Assembly: GCA_009936675.1 (NCBI GenBank)
Contig: JAACDY010000085.1
Coordinates: forward strand, 1-13,339
DNA from: Bacteroidota bacterium
GTDB taxonomy: Bacteria; Bacteroidota; Bacteroidia; Flavobacteriales; Flavobacteriaceae
Direction of reading: 5' to 3'
DNA length: 13,339 nt
Part shown: one piece after another, positions 6,911-13,339 of the stretch
Position numbering within the stretch: position 1 is the stretch's first letter
Layout: every line of letters starts with the position of its first letter
Translations under genes and position numbers: made by a program
The notes under the pieces: generated by a model
What the model saw: the letters and a program-made list of their open reading frames with translations, nothing else
Database searches by the model: none
Told to the model about the DNA's origin: nothing

Positions 6911-7296
6911 GTCACAAAAAACAGTTTTCGGATCAGGAGATCAACGATCTTTTTTCGGAGGTAGAAATACCGCTAGAAAAAGACAAGGATTTGGTTTGGT
7001 CTGAAAAGTTTGAATCTTTAGTTAAAGAGGATGCCGTTGCACCCTCAAAAAAGCCAACTGTTTTCAAGCTCTACTGGCAATATGGGATTGCAGCTTCCTT
7101 TGTCCTCTTGTTGGCTTCAACCTTTTATTTCAGTTCCCAAAACACTGTATTGGAAGAGGCCAATCTATTAGAAATTGCCCCCGATACCGAACAAGATCTG
7201 TTGGCGGATCAAACCATGATCGAATCCCTCTTTGTGGAGGACAACGAATTTGATGAATGGTTTGAAGAACAATATGTTTTGAGCTCAGTCAATTAG
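6907..7296 (+). CDS. Single-pass membrane protein, probable anti-sigma factor
   Basis: This 129-residue protein has a cytoplasmic N-terminus (1 to about 55), one membrane helix (about 56-75, from WQYGIAASF to FYF) and an extracytoplasmic tail (76-129). The tail has about 15 Asp/Glu and no Lys or Arg. No zinc-binding anti-sigma HxxxCxxC motif or FecR domain is present. The identification rests on position: it overlaps the sigma gene by 4 bases, and its short N-terminal segment with a single helix is like CnrY-type anti-sigmas. The stop is followed immediately by TAA TAA in frame (triple stop). The exported LTxxQ protein begins 5 bases later. The acidic tail could be the surface that partner binds. 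An alternative is a membrane accessory protein that does not bind sigma. Confidence 0.7.
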   Translation: MSHKKQFSDQEINDLFSEVEIPLEKDKDLVWSEKFESLVKEDAVAPSKKPTVFKLYWQYGIAASFVLLLASTFYFSSQNTVLEEANLLEIAPDTEQDLLADQTMIESLFVEDNEFDEWFEEQYVLSSVN

Positions 7297-7301
7297 TAAT
7301 A

Positions 7302-7802
7302 ATGATAAAAAACAAAGCTTTATTCTTACTCTTATCGCTCATCGTCTTCTGGTGCGAGGGATTAATGGCACAGCTTCCTTCTGTGGATAAAATCTACACT
7401 CCCAATCAATTGGAAATGATTGAATCCCAAAAAAATCTGGTAAAGCAAAATAGGGAAGCTTTCAGAAATTCTCTTTCCGAGGAACAAAAAAACATACTCA
7501 AAAACAATTCACTTTCCCTAAAAGAAAGACAACAGGAGTTGATGAAAACCCTGTCCTCTTCTCAAAAAGAGGTACTCAAAGGCAATCGAGAATCCCTTAG
7601 AAGACTTAAAGACGATTTTACTAAAACGCTTACCGAAAAGCAAAAATCGACACTCAAACAACGCAAGCATCATTTAAGAGACCGGAGAAACAAGCTCAAG
7701 GATTATAAATCTGGTTTTGACGGTCGTAGGGAAAAGCTTAAAGAAAAAAAACAGAATTTTAAAGAGCGCACAAAAAATATTAAACCCAAACCGAAACCCT
7801 AA
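7302..7802 (+). CDS. Exported basic helical protein with LTxxQ-like 26-residue repeats (Spy/CpxP/CnrX-like)
   Basis: The 166-residue protein has a signal peptide cleaved probably at LMA-Q (23/24). The mature part is very hydrophilic, with about 40 Lys/Arg, and is predicted helical or coiled coil. Four tandem 26-residue units begin at residues 32, 58, 84 and 110, headed YTPNQ, LSEEQ, LSSSQ and LTEKQ. The fifth position is always Gln (36, 62, 88, 114) and the ninth is Ile or Leu. A degenerate fifth unit may follow at 136-161, before a Lys-Pro tail. The LTxxQ signature is that of Spy, CpxP, ZraP and CnrX, periplasmic helical proteins that sense or chaperone under envelope and metal stress; they carry one or two copies, so four in tandem is unusual. 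The location after sigma and anti-sigma genes suggests a sensor or regulated effector. The link to that family is inferred from the motif only. Confidence 0.7.
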   Translation: MIKNKALFLLLSLIVFWCEGLMAQLPSVDKIYTPNQLEMIESQKNLVKQNREAFRNSLSEEQKNILKNNSLSLKERQQELMKTLSSSQKEVLKGNRESLRRLKDDFTKTLTEKQKSTLKQRKHHLRDRRNKLKDYKSGFDGRREKLKEKKQNFKERTKNIKPKPKP

Positions 7803-7854
7803 GTTTTACTTTTTTATTGGGTGACCCCCTCATTCATTTTACTATATTTAATCA

Positions 7855-8694
7855 ATGAAAAAACTCCTTTTCTTTGGTTTTTTTTTAGGATGTATTTATT
7901 GTTTCTCACAGAACGTAGAGGAGGATGCCATTTTGGATGATGTACTGAACGAACTGTTCCCAAGTGAAGATTTGCTTTTGGATCGGTTTTCATCTCACTA
8001 TCTGTATGCCAATTTTTCATTTGATGAAAGCGTTCTTTTTACGGGGAGGGATTTTGATATCGATCAGTTCGGATTTACCCCCAGTATAAGCTATATGCGT
8101 GGAAAAAACTTTTTTGTAAGCATGAGCTCCGCCTATTTTAGTGAGCTAGACCCCAAGTGGGATTTTGTATCGATCAGTAGCGGATATTCACTTTTTCTGG
8201 ATCAAATGGAAAACTGGAGTCTGACGGGAGTTTACAGCAGAATTTTTTTTAATGCCGATGCCGAGGAACTTAATCCCAACCGATTTTCAGTCGCTTTGGC
8301 CTTTCAAAAAAATAAATTGAGAATGCGGCTTTCTGGAGGCTATCTTTTTGGAGGTTCGACTTCTTTTTACACCTCCGCAGGTGCGAGCTACGAAATTCAA
8401 ATTGTGGGTAGTGATCAATGGGATGTAAATATCAGCCCTCAGTTGAGTTTTTTGATGAGTGAACAAACCGTCAGTGAACAAATTTCTTCAGGCCTATTCA
8501 ATACTCAAACCTTAGAAAGAGATGTATTTGATTTGATCAATACACAATTGAGTTTTCCACTAGAATTGGACACGGGAAATTGGGATTTTCAATTGTCCTA
8601 TAACATCAACTTTCCCAAGGCTTTGGCCAGTGAGCATGATTTGAGCACGTCGGGCTTCATATCCTTTTCGGTGGGTTATTTTTCTTCCCTTTAA
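7855..8694 (+). CDS. Probable outer-membrane beta-barrel protein of unknown function
   Basis: The 279-residue protein has a signal peptide with likely cleavage at CFS-Q (18/19). An acidic segment (VEEDAILDDVLNELF, about 21-35) follows, then alternating polar/aromatic strands to the end, for example YLYANFSF, FFVSMSSAYF, WSLTGVYSRIFF, FSVALAFQ and FISFSVGYF. Repeated Gly-Tyr/aromatic girdles and a C-terminal strand rich in aromatic residues fit an outer-membrane barrel of about 10-12 strands. I recognise no specific family. It follows the LTxxQ protein gene by 52 bases, so it is probably part of the sigma operon or its regulon. TATATTTA at 7843-7850 resembles a -7 element but lies too close to the ATG to be convincing. 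Confidence 0.6.
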   Translation: MKKLLFFGFFLGCIYCFSQNVEEDAILDDVLNELFPSEDLLLDRFSSHYLYANFSFDESVLFTGRDFDIDQFGFTPSISYMRGKNFFVSMSSAYFSELDPKWDFVSISSGYSLFLDQMENWSLTGVYSRIFFNADAEELNPNRFSVALAFQKNKLRMRLSGGYLFGGSTSFYTSAGASYEIQIVGSDQWDVNISPQLSFLMSEQTVSEQISSGLFNTQTLERDVFDLINTQLSFPLELDTGNWDFQLSYNINFPKALASEHDLSTSGFISFSVGYFSSL

Positions 8695-8733
8695 AAATTC
8701 CAATAGTTTATTATCTTTAAGAAAAATCTAGCT

Positions 8734-10347
8734 ATGATTCCAATTAATAAGAAAATCTCTCTTCTTCTAATATTTCTTATTTTGTTGATAGGAGCTTGTG
8801 AATCCCAACCTCAAAAACATGTAGAAGCACCCTTTAAGGCTTTAGATACCCTTTCGACCAACGATTGGTGGAATCGAAAAACCACCAAAATTATCAACAT
8901 GAAAGTGCCCAGAGATCAGGTTGTAGCTTTTGGGATATACACTACTTCAAACAATACCCTGAAACTCTCCGCTCAGCTTTTCCCCCTTTATCAGGAGGAG
9001 ACCCGAACCGTCAGATTGGAACTTTATAAGAACAACCAATGGGAGGAGGTTCAATCCCAAGAGGTAAACGAAATTGGGTGGTCAGCCTTGTTCAGAGTTG
9101 AAGATTGGGACATGAACCAGTCCGTCAAATACCGATTGTTGCACGGAAAAAACGCCCAATTTGAAGGAACCATCCGAAGGGATCCCATAGACCAGAATCA
9201 TATAAGTATGGCAGCACTGTCTTGCAACAGTAATAAAGATAGAGGCGACAGAGAAGAGTATGTAAAAAACATCAATGCACTAGATCCCGACTTTGTATTT
9301 TTTGCAGGAGATCAATCCTATGACCACAAAGAACATACCGCCGCATGGTTAAAGTTTGGCCTACAATTCAGAGAAGTTTTTAGAAATCGTCCCTGCGTGA
9401 CCATTCCCGATGACCACGACATTGGTCAAGGCAATCTCTGGGGTGAAAACGGAAAAAAATCGATGCGTAAAGACGGTAACGACGGAGGTTATTATTTTCA
9501 TCCCGATTACGTCAAAATGGTGGAAAGAGCTCAAACCGCTCATTTGCCCGACGCCTACCACCAAGCTCCCTTAGAACAAGGTATCAAAGCCTATTTTACG
9601 AGTTTAAAAATTGGCGGGGTGGACTTTGCCATTATAGAAGATCGAAAATTCAAATCTGGACCCAATGGAAAAATCCCCAAACAAGGTCCAAGAGCTGATC
9701 ATATCAACGACCCGAACTATAATCCAGATAGTATAAATTTACCTGAATTGGTATTGTTAGGAGATCTACAGCATCAATTTTTGGAAGAATGGGGGAGCAA
9801 CAAACACGCTCAAATGAAAGCGGTACTCTCCGCAACCGGATTTTGTGGAGGAGCTCATTTACACGGCAGGGCAAGTAATCGCCTACATGCCGATTTGGAT
9901 TCCAATGGATGGCCCCAACACGGAAGAGACAAAGCTCTCAGCCTAATCCAAAAAGCAGGAGCAGTTCACATTGCTGGAGACCAACACCTACCCACCGTAA
10001 TTCATCATGGTATCAACGATTATGAAGATGGCCCGTGGGCCTTTGTAGTTCCAGCCATTATCAACAATTATTACAGCAGATGGTGGTGGTCCGAAGACGA
10101 AATGCCTGGAGAAAACAACAACGATATTCTTCCTTGGACGGGACGATATTTCGACGGTTTTAAAAATAAAATTACCATGCATGCCTATGCCAACCCAGAT
10201 TCTGAATCTAGTGGAGCAGGTTTTGGGTTTATCCGATTTAACCTTGAAAAAAAGGAAGTCACTTTTGAGTGTTGGCCAAGAGGAGAGGATGTTTCCAAGC
10301 CCCATGCAAAGCAATTTAAAGGATGGCCCATAACGGTGAAACTTTAA
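8734..10347 (+). CDS. PhoD-like alkaline phosphatase/phosphodiesterase, lipoprotein
   Basis: This 537-residue enzyme has a lipoprotein signal ending LIGAC (Cys22), so it is tethered outside the cytoplasm. Residues about 35-155 form a beta-rich N-terminal domain. The metallophosphoesterase domain of PhoD type runs from MAALSCNS (159-166): GDQ (192-194), DDHD (226-229), GDQHLP (415-420) and HHG (424-426) are the metal-binding and active-site blocks. The GDQH block has Gln where many PhoD proteins have Val (GDVH). PhoD enzymes release phosphate from phosphomonoesters and diesters, usually with Ca/Fe. This one may act on a phosphorylated saccharide or phospholipid head group, given the sulfatase that begins 7 bases after its stop. 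It appears to be the first gene of the right-hand operon; the 39-base upstream gap holds only a weak TATCTTTA (8712-8719). Confidence 0.88.
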   Translation: MIPINKKISLLLIFLILLIGACESQPQKHVEAPFKALDTLSTNDWWNRKTTKIINMKVPRDQVVAFGIYTTSNNTLKLSAQLFPLYQEETRTVRLELYKNNQWEEVQSQEVNEIGWSALFRVEDWDMNQSVKYRLLHGKNAQFEGTIRRDPIDQNHISMAALSCNSNKDRGDREEYVKNINALDPDFVFFAGDQSYDHKEHTAAWLKFGLQFREVFRNRPCVTIPDDHDIGQGNLWGENGKKSMRKDGNDGGYYFHPDYVKMVERAQTAHLPDAYHQAPLEQGIKAYFTSLKIGGVDFAIIEDRKFKSGPNGKIPKQGPRADHINDPNYNPDSINLPELVLLGDLQHQFLEEWGSNKHAQMKAVLSATGFCGGAHLHGRASNRLHADLDSNGWPQHGRDKALSLIQKAGAVHIAGDQHLPTVIHHGINDYEDGPWAFVVPAIINNYYSRWWWSEDEMPGENNNDILPWTGRYFDGFKNKITMHAYANPDSESSGAGFGFIRFNLEKKEVTFECWPRGEDVSKPHAKQFKGWPITVKL

Positions 10348-10354
10348 GATTTTT

Positions 10355-11776
10355 ATGAAACAACTTTTTTTTCTTTTTTTACTCCTTTGTTTCGCTTGTT
10401 CGGAAGTCTCCGAAAAGTCAGTCAGCCGTCCCAATGTTCTTTTTATTTTGGTGGACGATTTGGGGTGGAAAGACCTCAGTTGTTATGGCAGTTCCTTCTA
10501 CGAAACTCCCAATATAGACCGTTTGGCCAATATGGGTTTTCGTTTTTCTCAGGCCTATTCCGCTCATCCTGTTTGTTCTCCCACCAGAGCCGCCATTATG
10601 ACGGGCAAACATCCTACCCGATTGAATATCACAGATTGGATTCCTGGTCAAAATCCCAAAAATCGAAAATTGCTCGGCCCAACCGATATTCACGCCCTAC
10701 CCCTGCAAGAAACAACCATTGCAGAGGCATTGCAACAACAGGGTTATAAAACATTTTTTGCTGGAAAATGGCACTTGGGGGATGAAGGTTTTTTTCCCGA
10801 AGATCAAGGATTTGAAGTCAACAAAGGAGGACATCACAAGGGCTCGCCTCCGGGGGGGTATTATTCGCCCTACAAAAATCCAAGATTGGAGGATGGCCCA
10901 AAGGGAGAGCAGTTGACCGACCGACTCACCGATGAGTCACTCAGATTTATTTCCCAAAATCAAGACAATCCCTTTCTGCTTTATCTTTCCTATTACACCG
11001 TTCATACCCCCATTCAAGCCCATCGAAATCATTTGTCAAAGTTCCAAGCCAAAAAGAAAACATTAAAAGACACCTTGGTTCTCAAAATTAAAGATCAAGG
11101 CGGTTATACCGTTCAAAATCAATACAATGCTGACTATGCCTCTATGGTGTATGCCTTGGATCAAAATGTGGGCAGATTGATCGATCAATTGCAAACCCAA
11201 AATTTGTTGGACAATACCCTTATCATTTTTACCTCCGACAATGGTGGATTGACCACTCTTGAGAAAAAGGAGAGGACTGCTCCCACCAGTGTTTTACCCT
11301 TACGGGCGGGAAAAGGGTGGGTCTATGAAGGAGGGATCAGGGTTCCTCTCATCATCAAAACTCCACAAAACAAGTTGGCTAAGATCATCGATCTTCCAGC
11401 CGTTAGTATGGACTTTTATCCCACTATATTGGATTATACTAATCTGCCCATGAAACCAGAACAACATCGTGATGGGATCAGTCTAAAGCCTCTTTTGGAA
11501 GACAAAACCGACACCACCCATTCGGTTATGGTTTGGGATTTTCCTCATTACCACGGTAGTGGCTGGACCCCCGGCAGGGCCTTGCGAAAAGGTCCTTGGA
11601 AAGTCGTATATTTCTTTGAAGAAGACCGTTATGAACTCTATCAGATTGAACAAGATCCCGAAGAAAAAATCGACTTGGCCGACCGGGAAGTAGCCAAGCT
11701 TAACGAATTAAAAAAATTGTTAAGCGATTGGATCGAAGAAATGGGTGCGCAATCCCCAACAATAAATAAAATTTAA
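10355..11776 (+). CDS. Type I sulfatase (formylglycine-dependent), probable lipoprotein
   Basis: This 473-residue enzyme is full length for the S1 sulfatase family. The signal peptide ends near CFAC (Cys15), a loose lipobox, so it is probably a periplasmic or surface lipoprotein. The active site is clear: metal-binding DD in LVDDLGW (Asp34-Asp35); CSPTR with Cys74, to be converted to formylglycine; GKHPTR after it; FAGKWHLG; and the C-terminal FTSDNGG and GKGWVYEGGIRVP blocks with the metal-binding Asp-Asn and catalytic Lys. It hydrolyses sulfate esters, probably on a carbohydrate (the ITDWIPG stretch is typical of carbohydrate sulfatases). Subfamily and substrate cannot be set by eye. It is spaced 7 bases from the PhoD gene and 4 bases from the hydrolase gene, so all are one operon. 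A SUMF1-fold gene lies downstream. Confidence 0.93.
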   Translation: MKQLFFLFLLLCFACSEVSEKSVSRPNVLFILVDDLGWKDLSCYGSSFYETPNIDRLANMGFRFSQAYSAHPVCSPTRAAIMTGKHPTRLNITDWIPGQNPKNRKLLGPTDIHALPLQETTIAEALQQQGYKTFFAGKWHLGDEGFFPEDQGFEVNKGGHHKGSPPGGYYSPYKNPRLEDGPKGEQLTDRLTDESLRFISQNQDNPFLLYLSYYTVHTPIQAHRNHLSKFQAKKKTLKDTLVLKIKDQGGYTVQNQYNADYASMVYALDQNVGRLIDQLQTQNLLDNTLIIFTSDNGGLTTLEKKERTAPTSVLPLRAGKGWVYEGGIRVPLIIKTPQNKLAKIIDLPAVSMDFYPTILDYTNLPMKPEQHRDGISLKPLLEDKTDTTHSVMVWDFPHYHGSGWTPGRALRKGPWKVVYFFEEDRYELYQIEQDPEEKIDLADREVAKLNELKKLLSDWIEEMGAQSPTINKI

Positions 11777-11780
11777 GACC

Positions 11781-12575
11781 ATGAAGAAATTATTTCATTT
11801 CATTTTTATGATGGTTATGGGTGTCAGTTTTGCACAGCCAAAGTCATACAAAACCATAATGGATATGGCTTATTACGACAATCCAGTGGATGGAACTTAT
11901 CAAAAGGAGCGCTGTAAGTTAGATTTGTATTATCCTACTGATGGTGAGAATTTCCCAACCGTAGTATGGTTTCACGGCGGCGGACTTAAAGGTGGATCAA
12001 AATCGATTCCAGAGCCATTAAAGGAAAAAGGTTTGGCTGTGGTGGCAGTCAACTATCGCTTACACCCCAAAGTAAATGCACCAAAATACATCGAAGATGC
12101 TGCAGCAGCCGTAGCATGGGTGTTTGATAATATCGATCAATACGGAGGAGACAGTTCACAAATCTATGTGTGTGGATTCTCTTCGGGAGGTTATTTGTCA
12201 TTGATGGTGACTTTGGATCAAAAATGGCTCAAAAAACACAGCATCGGGGCCAACCAAATCAAAGGGGTCGTTACACTGTCGGCCACTACCTTTACCAATC
12301 ACACCATCCGAAAAGAATACGGTATGGAAATCACCCAAGCCCTTATCGATCACTATGCACCTGTATATCACGCTAGGGGAGATGCTCTACCCATCACATT
12401 GATTACGGGAGATCGTGAAAAAGAATTTTTTGGCATGTATGAGGAAAATGCCTATTTGAGAAGAATGTTAAAACTCAATGGTCACAAACCAAATGAATTG
12501 ATAGAAATTGGCGGTTATGGGCATGAGATCGTTGAAGTTGGAATTCCATTACTTTTAAAAAGAATTAATTTCTAA
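11781..12575 (+). CDS. Exported alpha/beta hydrolase (carboxylesterase-like)
   Basis: The 264-residue protein has a signal peptide cleaved near SFAQ (16-19). The catalytic set is HGGG (65-68, oxyanion hole), GFSSG (132-136, Ser134), Asp211 in TGDRE and His248 in GYGHE. This is the BD-FAE/alpha-beta hydrolase-3 type of esterase, likely removing acetyl, feruloyl or similar groups. It is more compact than the relative at the left end (1-866) and lacks the Trp after HGGG (it has Leu69). It begins 4 bases after the sulfatase stop and ends 9 bases before the SUMF1-fold gene, so it is part of the same operon. A de-esterification step alongside desulfation is the likely role. The substrate is not visible. 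Confidence 0.9.
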   Translation: MKKLFHFIFMMVMGVSFAQPKSYKTIMDMAYYDNPVDGTYQKERCKLDLYYPTDGENFPTVVWFHGGGLKGGSKSIPEPLKEKGLAVVAVNYRLHPKVNAPKYIEDAAAAVAWVFDNIDQYGGDSSQIYVCGFSSGGYLSLMVTLDQKWLKKHSIGANQIKGVVTLSATTFTNHTIRKEYGMEITQALIDHYAPVYHARGDALPITLITGDREKEFFGMYEENAYLRRMLKLNGHKPNELIEIGGYGHEIVEVGIPLLLKRINF

Positions 12576-12584
12576 GATTTATAA

Positions 12585-13339
12585 ATGAATAAAAATATCA
12601 TCAAAATTATCTTGATCGCTTCATTTTTAATCGCTTTTGGTGAAAATGAGAAGGAATATATTGAGTCTGTTCCTGGAACCGATGAAAAAGTTGAAATGGT
12701 ATTTATTCCTGGGGGAACATTTACCATGGGAAGTCCAAAGTCCGAACAGGGTCACTTTGGTGACGAAGGACCCCAACACCAGGTGGAAATTGATCCTTTT
12801 TGGATGGGAAAATTTGAAATTACGTGGGATCTATACGAACTTTTTGTCGCTCGTAATATTGATAGCAAAAAACCCCAACAGGCCAAAGGCAAAGAGGTGG
12901 ACATTGACGTTGACGCGGTTACTGGCGCTACCCAGCCCTATACCGAAATGAGTTTTGGTATGGGAGTTGAGGGATACCCAGCCATCTGTATGACCCAACT
13001 GGCTGCGGCCAAATTTTGCGAGTGGCTCTCTGCCATGACGGGTAATTTTTACCGATTGCCCACCGAGGCAGAATGGGAATATGCCTGTCGTGCGGGAACA
13101 AAAACTGCATATTCATTTGGAGATGATCCCGCAGATTTAGATATTTATAGTTGGTACGAAGGAAATAGTGGAGGTGCCTATCATCAAGTGGGACAAAAAA
13201 AACCCAACCCCTGGGGCTTGTATGATATGCATGGGAATGTTTCGGAATGGACGTTTGATCAGTATGTTCCAACGCTTTACAAACAAAGAAAAAGGAAAAC
13301 CGCAAGCAATCCTCTTCAAAAACCAACCAAAACCTACCC
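12585..13339 (+). CDS. Exported SUMF1/formylglycine-generating-enzyme-fold protein, cut by the right edge
   Basis: I read 251 codons from ATG 12585 with no stop; the gene continues past the window. After a signal-peptide-like N-terminus (IIKIILIASFLIAFG, about 5-19) the FGE-sulfatase fold begins with MVFIPGGTFTMGS (38-50) and GPQHQVEIDPFWMGKFEIT (62-80). It continues with RLPTEAEWEYACRAGT and ends visibly with NPWGLYDMHGNVSEWT. The C-terminal part, which in a true FGE holds the copper-binding cysteines, is not in the window, so activity cannot be judged. Maturation of sulfatases normally precedes export and folding, so an exported member more likely has a structural, binding or other enzymatic role than maturing the sulfatase encoded upstream. 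Its operon position 3' of the sulfatase nevertheless suggests a shared pathway. Confidence 0.88.
   Translation, partial: MNKNIIKIILIASFLIAFGENEKEYIESVPGTDEKVEMVFIPGGTFTMGSPKSEQGHFGDEGPQHQVEIDPFWMGKFEITWDLYELFVARNIDSKKPQQAKGKEVDIDVDAVTGATQPYTEMSFGMGVEGYPAICMTQLAAAKFCEWLSAMTGNFYRLPTEAEWEYACRAGTKTAYSFGDDPADLDIYSWYEGNSGGAYHQVGQKKPNPWGLYDMHGNVSEWTFDQYVPTLYKQRKRKTASNPLQKPTKTY

Noticed and set aside
7843..7850. TATATTTA as a promoter for the outer-membrane barrel gene.
   Set aside because: The last base deviates from TAnnTTTG and the transcript start would fall at or past the ATG at 7855.
9988..10434. Minus-strand open reading frame of 148 codons.
   Set aside because: It is a shadow across the end of the PhoD-like gene and the start of the sulfatase gene; both overlapping genes have clear motifs.

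Overview
The window looks like chromosomal DNA from a marine-type Bacteroidota (Flavobacteriia-like) bacterium. The base composition is AT-rich and genes are packed tightly with 4-base ATGA overlaps. Ribosome binding sites are mostly weak or absent, and at least two good matches to the Bacteroidota -7 promoter element TAnnTTTG are present. The gene content also fits: exported lipoproteins, a single-domain ECF sigma factor, an outer-membrane barrel, a type I sulfatase and an LtaS-like phosphoglycerol transferase. There are no tRNAs, rRNAs, insertion sequences or CRISPR arrays. No gene-free stretch exceeds 300 bases.

Left part, minus strand (1-5275). Reading in the direction of transcription, an LtaS-like membrane phosphoglycerol transferase comes first, then a DgkB/YegS-type lipid kinase overlapping it by 4 bases. 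After a 224-base gap come an NAD(P)-binding SDR-like protein with a DUF2867-type C-terminus and an exported alpha/beta hydrolase that runs off the left edge. The transferase gene carries one in-frame amber codon (4040-4042); everything on both sides is intact and in the same frame. The pair makes biochemical sense, because phosphoglycerol transfer from phosphatidylglycerol releases diacylglycerol, which the kinase could recycle. The 224-base gap contains, on the opposite (+) strand, a promoter-like TAACTTTG, a GNRA hairpin and an intrinsic terminator. This is a candidate small RNA of about 120 nt.

Middle part, plus strand (5439-8694). In order these are a lipoprotein of unknown function, an ECF sigma factor, a one-pass membrane protein that overlaps the sigma gene (probable anti-sigma), a very basic exported helical protein with four 26-residue LTxxQ-like repeats, and a probable outer-membrane barrel. 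The sigma / short membrane protein / LTxxQ periplasmic protein arrangement recalls CnrH-CnrY-CnrX metal and envelope-stress systems, but the sequences are not obviously those proteins. A near-perfect 17-bp hairpin sits 2 bases before an unusually good AAGGAG ribosome binding site that favours a TTG start for the sigma gene. This is the best candidate for an undescribed system in the window.

Right part, plus strand (8734-13339). A closely spaced set encodes a PhoD-like metallophosphoesterase lipoprotein, a type I sulfatase with a CSPTR formylglycine motif, an exported alpha/beta hydrolase, and an exported SUMF1/FGE-fold protein cut by the right edge. Together they look like a scavenging or degradation operon for phosphorylated, sulfated and esterified substrates. 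No SusC/SusD pair is visible in the window.
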